Shown here: in pieces, positions 23,242 through 33,324 of the stretch | Layout: each line of letters starts with the position of its first letter | Position numbering within the stretch: the first letter of the stretch is position 1 | Source: JANOYY01 sp043720395 | GTDB taxonomy: Bacteria > Actinomycetota > Acidimicrobiia > Acidimicrobiales > JANYDT01 | Length of the DNA: 64,000 nt | Direction: 5' to 3' | Assembly (NCBI GenBank): GCA_043720395.1 | Contig: JAYSSR010000073.1 | Location: forward strand, 14,600-78,599 | Made by a program: the position numbers and the translations under genes | The notes under the pieces: model-generated | Database searches by the model: none | Seen by the model: the letters and a program-made list of their open reading frames with translations, nothing else | What the model was told of the DNA's origin: nothing

Positions 23242-25250
23242 CGTCCTACCTCCTCGCCAGCAGCGGTGGGCATTCGGCCGAGTCGTTCGGCGTCAATCGC
23301 GTCCGCCTCGACGCGGTGGGCCTTCGCTACGCCACTCTGCAAGCTGGACAACGACGAGCGCACCGCCGCGGCATCGCGCGGCTGGGTGGGTTGGCTGGCC
23401 GCAGGACCGACGTCGGGCAGATTGGCCCCTCGTACTCGACGGGTCAGCGCGCCCGGTGTACCGGGTGAACGCAATGGCTCGTCCATTGTCTCGTTCACCG
23501 TGACAGGACGACGCTCGTACATGGTGGAGTTGTCGCCGAACGTCGACTCGAAGGGCTCAAACGCCGCAGACGAAACGTAGTTCGAAGGTGTAACTGTTGA
23601 CGCGACCGAGGTCGGCAGCGAGGCTGGCGTGTTCGGCGCACTTGCGACAGGTGCCTGCGCCACCGCAGCGCCGGTCGGCGGCATCGTCTCGGTCATCGTC
23701 GCTTCGTGGAGCAGGCCGAGCGGAAGGAGGACTTGGACGGCAGTACCTCGTGACACGCTCTCTGCGAGGCTTACCTTGATGCTGTACCGGGCCGCTAGAT
23801 GTCCGGTCACGAGGTGGCCGAGAACCTTGGTCGGTTCGAGGTCGAATTCGGCAGGACTGGCGATTCGCTTGTTGGCTGCTTCGATATCCTCGCTTGACAT
23901 GCCGACGCCGTCGTCGGAGATCACGATCACGTAGCCGTCTAGGCGTTGACGGCCCGTGACGGTTACGCGCGACGTCGGCGGCGAGAAGAAGGTTGCGTTC
24001 TCGATCAGTTCCGCGAGGAGGTGGCTGACGTCGGTAACTGCGGCACCCTTGATCGAGGCAGGATCAATCCGCGCATAGTCGACCTGGTCGTATGCCTCAA
24101 TCTGCGAAAGGGCGGACCGGACAAGGTCGCCAACGGAGACCGGCGTCGAGTAGAGCTTCGGACTCTCGCTACCTGCCAGCACCAGGAGTGACTCGGCGTT
24201 GCGTCGGATTCGCGTCGTGAGGTGATCGAGACGGAAGAGCTGTTCCAGTTTGGACGAATCACGCTCCTCCTGTTCCATCTTTGACAGCGAGGAAAGCGTG
24301 CGCTTCAGCAGGACCTGGTTCCGCCTTGCGATGTTCACCAAGTTGTCGCTCACGTTGCGTCGCACGCGGGCCTGTTCGGCCGCGACACGAACGGCGGTCG
24401 TCTGCATGGAATCGAGTGCTCGCGAGAGTTCGCCGAGCTCGGAGTGATCACCTGAGAACTTCGATTCGAAGGTCGCAACTCCAGCTGTCTCGTCACCGGC
24501 CTGAATGCGGATGACGGTTGCGGGAAGATCGCGTTCCGCAGCATCGCGAGCTGCGCGGGTCAGGAACACCACCGGATTGCTGATCGAGCGAGCTGCCAGC
24601 AATGCCACAGCGGCGGCAGCTGCGAACACGGTCAGCGCCACCAGAGCGAGCGCCTTGAGCCGACCGTCGACGAGCGTCGTTGTGCTCTTCTCGATCTGGA
24701 TCTGACGAGCAATCGTTAGTTTCACCGACTCGTCAATTGCTGCGCGGTGCGCAGAATAGAGCGGGCGAAGTTCAGCGTCGAAGACCCGAGTTACGTCGGT
24801 TTGCATTTGTGGCGTGGGGTTGGAGCGAAGGGCGAGAACAGCCGGAACAAAACGTTCCTGGATGGCAGAGAAGTACCTGCGACCCTGAACAAATGCTTCG
24901 CGCATGGGGTCGCGCATGGAGTCCTTCGCCGAGAGGGTCAGCTGCCAATGCTGATGACGCGCCTCGAATTCCTTTTCGCGCTCGGCGAGCTTGCTGACAA
25001 GGGAGTCCGTTTCGGAACCGGCACCACGACTGAGGAGCGACGCAATGAGATGGGTCTCAACGAGAAATGCCGGTGGGGGAAGAATGTCTGCTTCGAGGTC
25101 CTTCGCGTCCGCAATCTCGCGGTATTGGGTGCCGTTGACCTTCACCGTCTGGAACGTTGGATAGGCAATCGCCGCAAGTCCCACGATGGCCAGAAGTGGA
25201 AACGCCGAGGTGAGAAGTAGCTTCGATCGAAGATTGAGTCTGCGGAGCAC
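23238..25250 (-). CDS. Conservon sensor histidine-kinase-like protein (CvnA-like)
   Basis: A 670-residue membrane protein. GTG at 25248-25250 is chosen because AAGGA lies 8 bases upstream; the ATG 10 codons earlier lacks such a site. Two membrane helices (about 10-32 and 195-220) enclose an extracellular helical (nitrate-sensor-like) domain. HAMP follows, then the ATP-binding domain with ELIENATFFSPP (N box), DDGVGMSSEDIE and GTAVQVLLPLG. A classical HisKA histidine is not obvious. The C-terminal ~150 residues are a Pro/Ser/Thr-rich tail. First gene of the conservon. Confidence 0.88.
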   Translation of the reverse strand: MLRRLNLRSKLLLTSAFPLLAIVGLAAIAYPTFQTVKVNGTQYREIADAKDLEADILPPPAFLVETHLIASLLSRGAGSETDSLVSKLAEREKEFEARHQHWQLTLSAKDSMRDPMREAFVQGRRYFSAIQERFVPAVLALRSNPTPQMQTDVTRVFDAELRPLYSAHRAAIDESVKLTIARQIQIEKSTTTLVDGRLKALALVALTVFAAAAAVALLAARSISNPVVFLTRAARDAAERDLPATVIRIQAGDETAGVATFESKFSGDHSELGELSRALDSMQTTAVRVAAEQARVRRNVSDNLVNIARRNQVLLKRTLSSLSKMEQEERDSSKLEQLFRLDHLTTRIRRNAESLLVLAGSESPKLYSTPVSVGDLVRSALSQIEAYDQVDYARIDPASIKGAAVTDVSHLLAELIENATFFSPPTSRVTVTGRQRLDGYVIVISDDGVGMSSEDIEAANKRIASPAEFDLEPTKVLGHLVTGHLAARYSIKVSLAESVSRGTAVQVLLPLGLLHEATMTETMPPTGAAVAQAPVASAPNTPASLPTSVASTVTPSNYVSSAAFEPFESTFGDNSTMYERRPVTVNETMDEPLRSPGTPGALTRRVRGANLPDVGPAASQPTQPRDAAAVRSSLSSLQSGVAKAHRVEADAIDAERLGRMPTAAGEEVGR

Positions 25251-25537
25251 CGCGGTCCTTTCCCATTGGCATTGCGCCAAGAGGTACTTCGGTCCGTGGC
25301 ACCGCAGCCTTTACAGGTGCGGTTGAAGATCGACAGATTCGACACGAAATGAGCCCTGAGTCAGCGGGTATCAGCCGTTCGACCCATTTCTCGCAGTTCT
25401 GCTCGGAGACCCTGATAAGAGGGCGAGCCGATAGGCGAGCGCTCAATCAGACACAGCAGAATAAATCGAGCGGCGAAGCCGGTCGCCGGACATCGTTGCG
25501 CCGCAGTCGTGCCCTATCCGCTCGGCCTCTATGAAGC
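25251..25537. other. Intergenic region upstream of the conservon
   Basis: 287 bases between the cvnA start and the stop of the GGDEF-EAL gene, both on the minus strand. It holds the conservon's ribosome-binding site (AAGGA at 25255-25262) and by position its promoter. I see no RNA gene, repeat or convincing hairpin. Confidence 0.6.
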
Positions 25538-27799
25538 TCACAGCTCAACGGCAAAGGGAAGATCATTTTCGCGCCGCGACGATTCCTCGGCGGCGCGCTG
25601 CAGACTCTCGGCCGGAAGGGGTCGGGCAAAGAAGTATCCCTGTCCGTATGTGCACCCATGCTCACGCAGCCAGATCAACTGCTCTTCGCTCTCCACACCT
25701 TCCGCGACCGTTTCAAAACCGAGCGCCTTCGCGAGTTCAAGGATCGCTCGCACAAAAGAATCGGCTTCGAGCTCTCGTCGGCTCGGCCGCTCACAGATGA
25801 ATGATCGATCGATCTTTACCGAGTTCACGGGGAGTCGGTGGAGGTAGCTCAGCGAGCTATAACCGGTTCCGAAATCGTCAATCGCCAACTTCACGCCGAT
25901 TTCGCGGATGTCATTCAACCGGCGCACGGTCGTCTCAATGTCGTCGAGCACGACTGACTCAGTGATCTCAAGGATAAGAAGCTCCGGCGGAAGTCCGGTG
26001 CGCGCGAGTTCATCCTTGACGATGACCAGAAGTTCCTCGTCGGCGAGCTGCTTGGCAGAGACGTTGACGTGCATCGAGATCCGAAGATCGGGTGGCAGCC
26101 GGGCCGCCGCAGCGATGGCTTCGCGCAGGGCCCAGCGTCCTATGTCGACAATCGACCCCGTCTCCTCCGACAACGGGATGAAGACATCCGGCGGGACAAC
26201 GCCGCGGTGCGGGTGAAACCAACGCAGCAGCGCCTCGACACCGTGCATCCGATTGTCCTCGAGCGACACGATCGGCTGAAAGTACAGGCGCAGCTGATTC
26301 AGTTCAATCGCGCGACGAAGTTCACTGTCGAGTTCCAGGCGTTCCGCGACTTCTTGGAACATCAAGTTGTGGAAGCGAACGACCCGGTTCTTTCCGCGTT
26401 CCTTCGCTGCGTACATGGCCGTGTCCGCGTTGCGCAGTATCTCCTCGACGGTGATTTCAGGTGCCGCTTCCGCGATCCCGATGCTCGCCCCTACGAACAC
26501 TTCCTTTCCGCGAATGCGTGCCGGTTGGCGGATAGCATCGAGCATCCGATTTGCCAGGACATCGGCGAGCTTCGTTCTTGGATCCTCGACAAGCACGGCG
26601 AACTCGTCGCCGCCGAGCCGTGCGAGGGTATCGGAGGGTCGAATCAGCGCGCGAAGGCGAAGGCCCATTTCCACAATCAGTTCGTCGCCGGCCTCGTGCC
26701 CAAGCGAGTCGTTAACGTTTTTGAATCCGTCAAGGTCGATGAACAGCACGGACACAATCGCCCCGGATCGACCCGCCCGGGCGAGCGAGATGGTCGCCCT
26801 ATCTCGGAAGAGCGCCCGATTCGGCAGTCCAGTCAGCGTGTCGTGGAAAGCCTTTTGGATGAGTTCCAACTCGACTCGGTGGCGTTCGCTTGCATCGTTC
26901 AGCACCCAGAGCAGGGTCGCCTTCCCAATCGTGCACCGCGAAACCGCAACCTCCACAAAATGATCGAGACCTCGGGCGCGACGAACAAAGGACGTCTTAC
27001 GAGGCGTCGAGGTGGCCGTAACGCCCCGCCGGATCTCATCGAGCGTTGCCCGTTCGATGTCTCGGAGAATGTCGTCAATGCGAATCAGCGGTGTTCCCGC
27101 AACGATTCCGACGAGGGCGGGAACTCCCTCACTCATCTGAGTGATGAATCCGTCGTCATCCGTGACCACCACGTGTTCATGAAGGGTCGTCGCAAGATCG
27201 GTCAGCTCGGTAATCCGACGCTTCTTACGACCAGTCGATCTGTGCCGCAATCCCAACCCGGCAAGCACAGGCACAAAGCCGACCACCGGCCACATCCACG
27301 GGAGAGATCGACGGGGAGCCCGGGTTCCTTTCGCATCGAAGGGTGCGAGTGCAGCGAAGAGATCGTCGGCTGACGAAGCCGCATCCGTCCCGGCGATTTG
27401 CAGCGCTTGGCCGTACTCGCCAGCGTCGAGAGCGTGAAATTGTCGCTCTGCCATTGCGCGGAAACGAACGAGTTCGGAAACCGCGCGATCAATCTCGGTT
27501 GGTGTCCCGGCCGTCCCCGCCAGTTCGTTTTCGATCGCGTCGACTCCGGCGGTGAACGAATCTCGAAGCTCATTGATCGTAAAGGGATCGGCAACCAGCG
27601 AACCGAGCCGAATTCGATCAGCATTCCGCGCCGTGTTGCTCATCGGAACCCCGGTCTTTCCGGTCATGGCCGTGCCGTGAAGCATGGAATACACGAAAGC
27701 GAATCCCGTGAATCCGACCAGGACGGCCGCGAAGAGGCACGCTCCCGCCACGACAATGCGCCCGACACGCGAGCGGGCGGCGGCGGTGGCGGCTGACAT
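25538..27799 (-). CDS. GGDEF-EAL domain protein (c-di-GMP turnover)
   Basis: A 753-residue membrane enzyme of cyclic-di-GMP metabolism. Two helices near residues 12-37 and 205-225 flank an extracellular helical domain; a PAS domain follows, then GGDEF (LARLGGDEFAVL) and EAL (GVEALLRWFHP). The EAL domain keeps VNVSAKQL, LEITESVVLD, DDFGTGYSSLSYL and AEGVE, so it is probably an active phosphodiesterase; GGDEF is also intact, so dual activity is possible. The ATG at 27797-27799 is preferred over an upstream one at 27916, which would overlap the divergent DUF3817 gene. Confidence 0.92.
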   Translation of the reverse strand: MSAATAAARSRVGRIVVAGACLFAAVLVGFTGFAFVYSMLHGTAMTGKTGVPMSNTARNADRIRLGSLVADPFTINELRDSFTAGVDAIENELAGTAGTPTEIDRAVSELVRFRAMAERQFHALDAGEYGQALQIAGTDAASSADDLFAALAPFDAKGTRAPRRSLPWMWPVVGFVPVLAGLGLRHRSTGRKKRRITELTDLATTLHEHVVVTDDDGFITQMSEGVPALVGIVAGTPLIRIDDILRDIERATLDEIRRGVTATSTPRKTSFVRRARGLDHFVEVAVSRCTIGKATLLWVLNDASERHRVELELIQKAFHDTLTGLPNRALFRDRATISLARAGRSGAIVSVLFIDLDGFKNVNDSLGHEAGDELIVEMGLRLRALIRPSDTLARLGGDEFAVLVEDPRTKLADVLANRMLDAIRQPARIRGKEVFVGASIGIAEAAPEITVEEILRNADTAMYAAKERGKNRVVRFHNLMFQEVAERLELDSELRRAIELNQLRLYFQPIVSLEDNRMHGVEALLRWFHPHRGVVPPDVFIPLSEETGSIVDIGRWALREAIAAAARLPPDLRISMHVNVSAKQLADEELLVIVKDELARTGLPPELLILEITESVVLDDIETTVRRLNDIREIGVKLAIDDFGTGYSSLSYLHRLPVNSVKIDRSFICERPSRRELEADSFVRAILELAKALGFETVAEGVESEEQLIWLREHGCTYGQGYFFARPLPAESLQRAAEESSRRENDLPFAVEL

Positions 27800-27895
27800 G
27801 GACTGACCGCGACCATCGGCAAGGCACGACAGGCCCTTGAGAACGTTGGACCAGCCGACACCGTTCACCGGTCCATCGACCTCTACCATGGACTC

Positions 27896-28291
27896 GTGAC
27901 GCAGCCCGTGGACCAACCCGCCGTTGGTGAGTTGCTGAACGCGCTGTCACCTGCAGCGCAGCTCAGACGAAAAATCCGCGTGACGAAGTTGATCGCGGGG
28001 ATCGAGACGATTACGTACCTGATCCTGCTCCCCTTGATGGTCCGCCGGTACGCACTCAACGCCCACGAAGAGACATGGCAGTTTCTCCTGCGGCGGATCA
28101 CTGCCTATTTCCACGGCTTCGTGTCGATCGCTTACGGCGTGATGATTCTCGACATCTACCGCGCAATGCGTTGGTCGAGAAGGTTCGCGCTCCTGTCCCT
28201 CGCTGGTCCGCCCGGTGCGGTGATCGCCTACCGACGGCTCGCCGCGCAACCCCTTCCCGAGTCCGTGACCGCCAATCAGATGCTCTTTTAG
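27896..28291 (+). CDS. DUF3817 family membrane protein
   Basis: A 131-residue protein starting with GTG (27896-27898). RRKIRVTKLIAGIETITYLILL and a second segment HGFVSIAYGVMILDIYRAM are membrane helices, with a third weaker one near LLSLAGPPGAVIAY. The layout fits the DUF3817 family of small integral membrane proteins. Function unknown. Divergent from the GGDEF-EAL gene. Confidence 0.75.
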   Translation: MTQPVDQPAVGELLNALSPAAQLRRKIRVTKLIAGIETITYLILLPLMVRRYALNAHEETWQFLLRRITAYFHGFVSIAYGVMILDIYRAMRWSRRFALLSLAGPPGAVIAYRRLAAQPLPESVTANQMLF

Positions 28292-28348
28292 TGCATCCGA
28301 ACTCGCACCGCAACGGGCGGCGCTTAAGGAATCGGCTTCGATCTGCCG

Positions 28349-28903
28349 ATGCCTCTCCTCATGGATTTGGCTCACACCACCGCTGTTGATCGCGCCGCCA
28401 GCCTGATTTCGCTTCCGGACACGCTCGAAACCCGGGTCAAGGCGGCGAAGAAGACCATCGTGGCGAGCGGAATGCGCGTCGGACGCTCCGGCGTCATGAT
28501 CAGTACCCTTGGCGCAGTCCTCGCCGTCGCGGCATGGAAGATGAAGACGCCGGTTTCAGGACTTGGCATCGCGATTGGCGTCGGCGCGCTGCTCTTCGGC
28601 CTTGTTCCGTTCAGCATTGGGTGGGGTTTGTCCAAGGCCGGATCGCCGTTTCTTCGGGCGCTCAGCGACTCGTCGGTTGTCCGTGCGTTGTTCATGGATG
28701 CGAGCCAATTGGCGGGAGGACGCCGCTCATTGTCACTCCTGCTGACCGACGGAACTCGTCAGACCTTGGCGCTGAAGTCGATGGAGGCGCAAGAGGTCGT
28801 GGACCTTGTCGGTGTCTTCAGCCCCGGTGCCGAACGTGGCGAACGTGATCACGCCCAACGGGTCATCGCACAACTGATGACCGCACAACTGATGACAGCG
28901 TAG
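28349..28903 (+). CDS. Hypothetical membrane protein
   Basis: A 184-residue protein I do not recognise. Two hydrophobic helices (about 50-65 and 72-95: GVMISTLGAVLAVAAW and GIAIGVGALLFGLVPFSIGW) lie between a basic N terminus and a cytoplasmic-looking C-terminal half with a small beta part (SLSLLLTDGTRQTLALKSM). The last residues are a tandem AQLMTAQLMTA from a 15-bp repeat. ATG at 28349; it follows DUF3817 by ~57 bases on the same strand. Confidence 0.65.
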   Translation: MPLLMDLAHTTAVDRAASLISLPDTLETRVKAAKKTIVASGMRVGRSGVMISTLGAVLAVAAWKMKTPVSGLGIAIGVGALLFGLVPFSIGWGLSKAGSPFLRALSDSSVVRALFMDASQLAGGRRSLSLLLTDGTRQTLALKSMEAQEVVDLVGVFSPGAERGERDHAQRVIAQLMTAQLMTA

Positions 28904-28962
28904 CGGCGGCCCGTTCGCCCGGACCGAACGTGCGCTTCAGTATCTGGTCGCTCGCTCTCAGC

Positions 28963-29895
28963 TCAACGGTGCCAGAGCCCGTCGCCGTTCACCGGACTCT
29001 TCGCGACGAGGATCGCGAGCACAACCGCCAACGCTCCCATGGCGAGGAGGAGCACGATGTCCTGGCGCGAATCCTTGCCACGACGTTTCGGGTGCATCAG
29101 CACGGCACCGGCGACACCGCCGAACACAAGGCCACCGAGGTGTCCTCCGATGGAAATGCCCGGAATCGAGAAGCTGATCACCAAGTTGATCAGCAGCATT
29201 GGACCCCAGGTGTTGTTGAACGGAACACCCCGCTGACGCAACGCCACCGTGGCCGCTCCAGCAAGCCCGAAGACCGCTCCTGACGCGCCGCCGGTATAGC
29301 CAAACGGCTGGAAAAGCAACGCACCGAACCCACCGCCGAGCAGGCTCACACCGTAAAGACCGATGTAGCGCCAGCGTCCGAGTGCCGGCTCAAGCACGCG
29401 ACCGAGCTGCCACAGAGCGAACATGTTGAAGCCAATGTGGATGATCCCGAAATGGATGAAGCCCGAGGTCACGAGACGCCACCACTCCCCGTTTGCGACC
29501 CCGCCGCGACCATCTGGACCCGTCGCAAAAATGGCAAGGTCGGCATTGCTGTAGCGGTTGACGAGGTTCGTGAGAACGAACACTGCCGCGTTGAGCGCGA
29601 TGAGCGCCCGTGTGACCGGAAGATCCATGCCCTTGATCTGTCGGGCCGTCACGGTTCCGCTGCGTTTCACTCGTGCGGTGGCCGGACCTTGCGCCTCCTT
29701 GATACAGGAGAGGCAGTGCTGACCGACGGGCGCATCGCGGAGGCATTCCGGACACGTCGGACGTCCACAGCGATTGCACGACCGCAGCGTCTCCCGCTTC
29801 GGGTGGAGGTGGCAGTACTTCACGGACATGCCGGACATGCCGGGGTCGCCGTTTGGGGGGGTGTTCTCCGGGTGGGCGGGCGGGGTCATCGTCAT
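28963..29895 (-). CDS. Rhomboid-family intramembrane serine protease with zinc finger
   Basis: A 310-residue rhomboid protease that cuts membrane proteins inside the bilayer. The N terminus carries a B-box-like zinc finger: CHLHPKRETLRSCNRCG, CPECLRDAPVGQHC. Six to seven helices follow, with the catalytic Ser in GGASGAVFGLAG and His in GGHLGGLVFGGVAG. It starts 4 bases after the gatB stop, so it is probably the last gene of the gatCAB unit. Confidence 0.92.
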   Translation of the reverse strand: MTMTPPAHPENTPPNGDPGMSGMSVKYCHLHPKRETLRSCNRCGRPTCPECLRDAPVGQHCLSCIKEAQGPATARVKRSGTVTARQIKGMDLPVTRALIALNAAVFVLTNLVNRYSNADLAIFATGPDGRGGVANGEWWRLVTSGFIHFGIIHIGFNMFALWQLGRVLEPALGRWRYIGLYGVSLLGGGFGALLFQPFGYTGGASGAVFGLAGAATVALRQRGVPFNNTWGPMLLINLVISFSIPGISIGGHLGGLVFGGVAGAVLMHPKRRGKDSRQDIVLLLAMGALAVVLAILVAKSPVNGDGLWHR

Positions 29896-29898
29896 GAC

Positions 29899-31338
29899 CT
29901 ACAAGCCCGCCCGCTGCCGGAGAAGTGTGGTGATTGCTTTTCCATCAGCTTTGCCTCCAGTGGCTTTCATGGCAGCGCCCACGAAGAACCCGGCGATCTT
30001 CGGATCGCCAGCCTTGAGACGCTCGAACTCGGCCGGGTGGGCGGCAATGAGCTGATCGACGAGCTGCTCCGCCGCCCCGCAGTCCATCGCCTCGAAGCCG
30101 CGGGCCTTCGCGATCGCTTCCGGAGCGTTGCCCGACTCCAGCATCTCCCCGAGCACCTGCTTCGCCTGGGTCGAGGTCAGCGCGCCACTTTCCTCCATCG
30201 CAAGCAGTGTCGCGAACGAGTCCACACTCAGACGGGTGTGCGTATCCACACTGACGGCCGCAATGTCGTTCGCCGCTCGGGTGATCGCCCGGCGTGCGTC
30301 GGCACCGAGCTCGATTGCACCCGTCACAAGTGGGTCGAGGCCCTGCTCGATCACCGTGACGATCAGGTCACTCGACGGTGCCAATTGGCCGCCGGTGGCG
30401 TCGGAGAGAGCATGGCGTTTCGCACCCGGCATCATCGGCAACGCAGCCTTGACCGCGTCGATCCACTCCCGCGACGGGTCGATCGGCACGAGATCGGGCT
30501 CCGGGAAGTACCGGTAGTCATAGGCCTCTTCCTTCGACCGCATCGACGAGGTCCTTCCTTCGTCCTCGCTCCAGTGCCGCGTCTCCTGCACGATCCGCTC
30601 ACCGTTCTCGATGAGATCGATCTGACGGTTCGCCTCGTAGTCGATCGCCCGCACCAGTGACCGCAGCGAGTTCAGATTCTTGATCTCGCATCGGGTGCCA
30701 AGTTCCGCGCCGGGCTTGCGGACGCTTACGTTCGCGTCGACCCGCAAGGACCCTTCTTCCATCTTTCCGTCCGATGCGCCGGTCGCTACGAGAACCGACC
30801 GCAGCTCTGCGACGTAGGACTTCGCATCGTCTGCCGACCGAATATCAGGTCGACTGACAATCTCCACGAGCGGCACACCAGCACGGTTGTAGTCCACGAG
30901 TGAGTGACTCGCACCGTGGATGCGTCCACCGGTTCCGCCGACGTGCGAGGTCTTGCCGGTGTCCTCTTCCATATGCGCGCGTTCGATTCCGATGACGGTA
31001 CCGTTCGGCAACTCCAATGAGCCATCGACGTTGATCGGACGGTCGTACTGCGAGACCTGATAGTCCTTGGGCATGTCGGGATAGAAGTAGTTCTTGCGGT
31101 GGAAGATGCTCGGCTTGATCGTGCATCCGAGGGCCGCACCGATGCGCATCGCGTACTCGACAGCCGTGCGATTCAGCACCGGCAGGCTTCCCGGCAGACC
31201 GAGACACACCGGGCAGATATTCGTGTTTGGCTCCTCCCCGAATTGATTCGCGCAGCCGCAGAAGATCTTCGTGGCGGTCGCCAACTCGCAATGGACCTCC
31301 AGGCCCACGACGAGTTCCCACCCTTGCTTGATCGTCAT
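29899..31338 (-). CDS. gatB: Asp-tRNA(Asn)/Glu-tRNA(Gln) amidotransferase subunit B
   Basis: Kinase/tRNA-binding subunit of the GatCAB complex, which turns Glu-tRNA(Gln) and Asp-tRNA(Asn) into the right forms. 479 residues, as usual. GWELVVGLEVHCELAT at the N terminus, CPVCLGLPGSLPVLN and DYNRAGVPLVEIVS are family hallmarks, and the C-terminal YqeY-like helical domain is present. The ATG overlaps the gatA stop (ATGA). Confidence 0.97.
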   Translation of the reverse strand: MTIKQGWELVVGLEVHCELATATKIFCGCANQFGEEPNTNICPVCLGLPGSLPVLNRTAVEYAMRIGAALGCTIKPSIFHRKNYFYPDMPKDYQVSQYDRPINVDGSLELPNGTVIGIERAHMEEDTGKTSHVGGTGGRIHGASHSLVDYNRAGVPLVEIVSRPDIRSADDAKSYVAELRSVLVATGASDGKMEEGSLRVDANVSVRKPGAELGTRCEIKNLNSLRSLVRAIDYEANRQIDLIENGERIVQETRHWSEDEGRTSSMRSKEEAYDYRYFPEPDLVPIDPSREWIDAVKAALPMMPGAKRHALSDATGGQLAPSSDLIVTVIEQGLDPLVTGAIELGADARRAITRAANDIAAVSVDTHTRLSVDSFATLLAMEESGALTSTQAKQVLGEMLESGNAPEAIAKARGFEAMDCGAAEQLVDQLIAAHPAEFERLKAGDPKIAGFFVGAAMKATGGKADGKAITTLLRQRAGL

Positions 31339-32831
31339 GAGTGGTTCCCCTTCTCGATCACCGCGGCGACCTGGAACAGCCGTTCCTCGGACAGCGCCGG
31401 GCCGAGCACCTGCACGCCGACAGGCATGCCGTCGTCGCCGACGCCGCAGGGGACGCTGATCGCCGGATCACCCGACAGGTTCGACGGGATCGTGCACACG
31501 TCGTTGATGTACATCGTCATCGGGTCGGCCGTCCTGTCGCCGAACGCGAATGCGGTGGTCGGCGACGTCGGCGACAACAGCACGTCGAAGGATTCGTAGG
31601 CGCGCTGAAAATCTCGAATGATAAGCGTGCGTACTTTCTGAGCCTGACCGTAGTAGGCGTCGTAGTAGCCAGCGCTCAATGCGTACGTACCGAGCATGAT
31701 GCGTCGCTTGACCTCGGCACCGAACCCGGCGGCACGGGTCAGACCCATCATCGATTCGACCGTGCCGGCCCCATCACCCTTGGCCCGCAAGCCGTAGCGG
31801 ATGCCGTCGAAGCGCGCGAGGTTCGAGGAGCACTCGGCCGGTGCAATCAGATAGTAAGCGGACAGGCCATAAATGGCGGCGGGTACCGACACCGAGGCGA
31901 CGGTCGCACCAGCGTCTCGGAGACGCTGGGCTGCAACGTCCACACGGGCGAGCACGTCGGCCGAGATTTCCTTGCCGCTGAGCTCGGTCACGATGCCGAC
32001 CCGAAGGCCCGAGAGCCCGTCGCGCTGGCCGCGGTGAACCGCCTCGACCAGCGACCCGAACGTGAGGTGAAGCGACGTGGAGTCGTGCGAGTCATGGCCG
32101 GCAATCGTCTCCATCACGAGCGCAGCGTCTTCGACCGTGTGTGAGAACGGTCCGATCTGGTCGAGCGACGAGGCAAACGGAATCAATCCGTACCTGCTGA
32201 CTGCGCCGTACGTGGGCTTGAAGCCGACGAGCCCGCAGAGCGCTGCAGGTTGGCGAATCGATCCGCCGGTGTCGGAGCCGAGCGACACCGGCGCGAATCC
32301 GGCCGCCACTGCGGCAGCGCTGCCTCCGCTGGAGCCGCCCGGCACTTTCGCAAAATCGTGCGGGTTGCGGGTCGGGCCGAACGCCGAGTTCTCGGTGGAT
32401 GAACCCATGGCGAACTCGTCGAGGTTCGTTTTGCCAACGATGATCGCACCGGCCGCAGCGACGCGCTGCACGACCGTAGCGTCGTACGGCGGACGCCAAC
32501 CCTCGAGGATCTTCGAAGAGCACGTGGTAGGGATACCACGCGTGCACATGTTGTCCTTCAGCGCCATGGGCACACCGGCTAGCGGGCCCGGGTCGCGACC
32601 GGCAGCGACCGACGCGTCCACAGTGGCCGCGGCGGCTTGTGCTTCGTTGATCAACACGGTGTTGAACGCGTGGACGTCGCCCTCGTGGTCGGCGATGCGG
32701 GCGAGGTAGGCGTCGAGCACATCGGCCGCTCGTCGACGGCCGCTTCGGACGTCAGCAGCAATCGACGCGGCCGTGTCGGGCGACCCGGGTGCAACGGCAA
32801 CCGCCGCACTGCGCATGCTCGCAGCGGTCAC
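31335..32831 (-). CDS. gatA: Asp-tRNA(Asn)/Glu-tRNA(Gln) amidotransferase subunit A
   Basis: Amidase subunit releasing ammonia from glutamine for GatB. 498 residues. The amidase signature is visible: VPMALKDNMCTRG (catalytic Lys), GGSSGGSAAAVAAG and GSDTGGSIRQPAALCG (cis-Ser and Ser nucleophile). The start is GTG at 32829-32831, overlapping the gatC stop; an ATG five codons in is an alternative. Middle gene of gatCAB. Confidence 0.97.
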   Translation of the reverse strand: MTAASMRSAAVAVAPGSPDTAASIAADVRSGRRRAADVLDAYLARIADHEGDVHAFNTVLINEAQAAAATVDASVAAGRDPGPLAGVPMALKDNMCTRGIPTTCSSKILEGWRPPYDATVVQRVAAAGAIIVGKTNLDEFAMGSSTENSAFGPTRNPHDFAKVPGGSSGGSAAAVAAGFAPVSLGSDTGGSIRQPAALCGLVGFKPTYGAVSRYGLIPFASSLDQIGPFSHTVEDAALVMETIAGHDSHDSTSLHLTFGSLVEAVHRGQRDGLSGLRVGIVTELSGKEISADVLARVDVAAQRLRDAGATVASVSVPAAIYGLSAYYLIAPAECSSNLARFDGIRYGLRAKGDGAGTVESMMGLTRAAGFGAEVKRRIMLGTYALSAGYYDAYYGQAQKVRTLIIRDFQRAYESFDVLLSPTSPTTAFAFGDRTADPMTMYINDVCTIPSNLSGDPAISVPCGVGDDGMPVGVQVLGPALSEERLFQVAAVIEKGNHS

Positions 32832-33145
32832 GGTGCCTCCGCCAGGATCTGCGGCACGCGGAAGCGGTCCGACTCGGCGGCCGGAGCCATGGCAAGCACT
32901 TCGGCCCGGTCCAGGCTCGGCGTGACAACGTCGTCGCGCAGCACATTGGACAGTGCCAGCGGGTGCGCCGTGGTCGGGACCTCGGCGGTGTCGAGCGATG
33001 CCACGTCCTGCGCGTGGTCGAGGATTCCGGCGAGATCAGCGGTGAAGCCGTCGATCTCATCGTCGGTCAGCGTCAGACGGGCGAGGCGGGCCACGTGCAC
33101 GACGTCGGCGCGGGACAACCGCGCCGCGGAAGGGTCGGAGGACAT
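32828..33145 (-). CDS. gatC: Asp-tRNA(Asn)/Glu-tRNA(Gln) amidotransferase subunit C
   Basis: Small linker subunit of GatCAB. 105 residues from the ATG at 33143-33145 (MSSDPSAARLSRADVVHVARLARLTLTD...). The pattern VHVARLARLTLTDDEID and the C-terminal LRDDVV..P are typical of GatC. Its stop overlaps the gatA start. The open frame extends further upstream but lacks homology there. First gene of the operon; promoter between here and the relic at 33325. Confidence 0.93.
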   Translation of the reverse strand: MSSDPSAARLSRADVVHVARLARLTLTDDEIDGFTADLAGILDHAQDVASLDTAEVPTTAHPLALSNVLRDDVVTPSLDRAEVLAMAPAAESDRFRVPQILAEAP

Positions 33146-33324
33146 GGCGGTCAATGCTAGGAGACCCGCGCCCGAACACGACGATGTGTTGGTTCGGGAT
33201 TCCAGGGACAGCTTTGACAACGGTTGGCCACTCGTCGGACCGTGAAAAACGAAGTGCAGACGAGGTGAAAAAGGGAGTTTAGAAGTTGTGAACAAAGGTG
33301 GCCTAGAGAAGCCGGGATTGGTAG

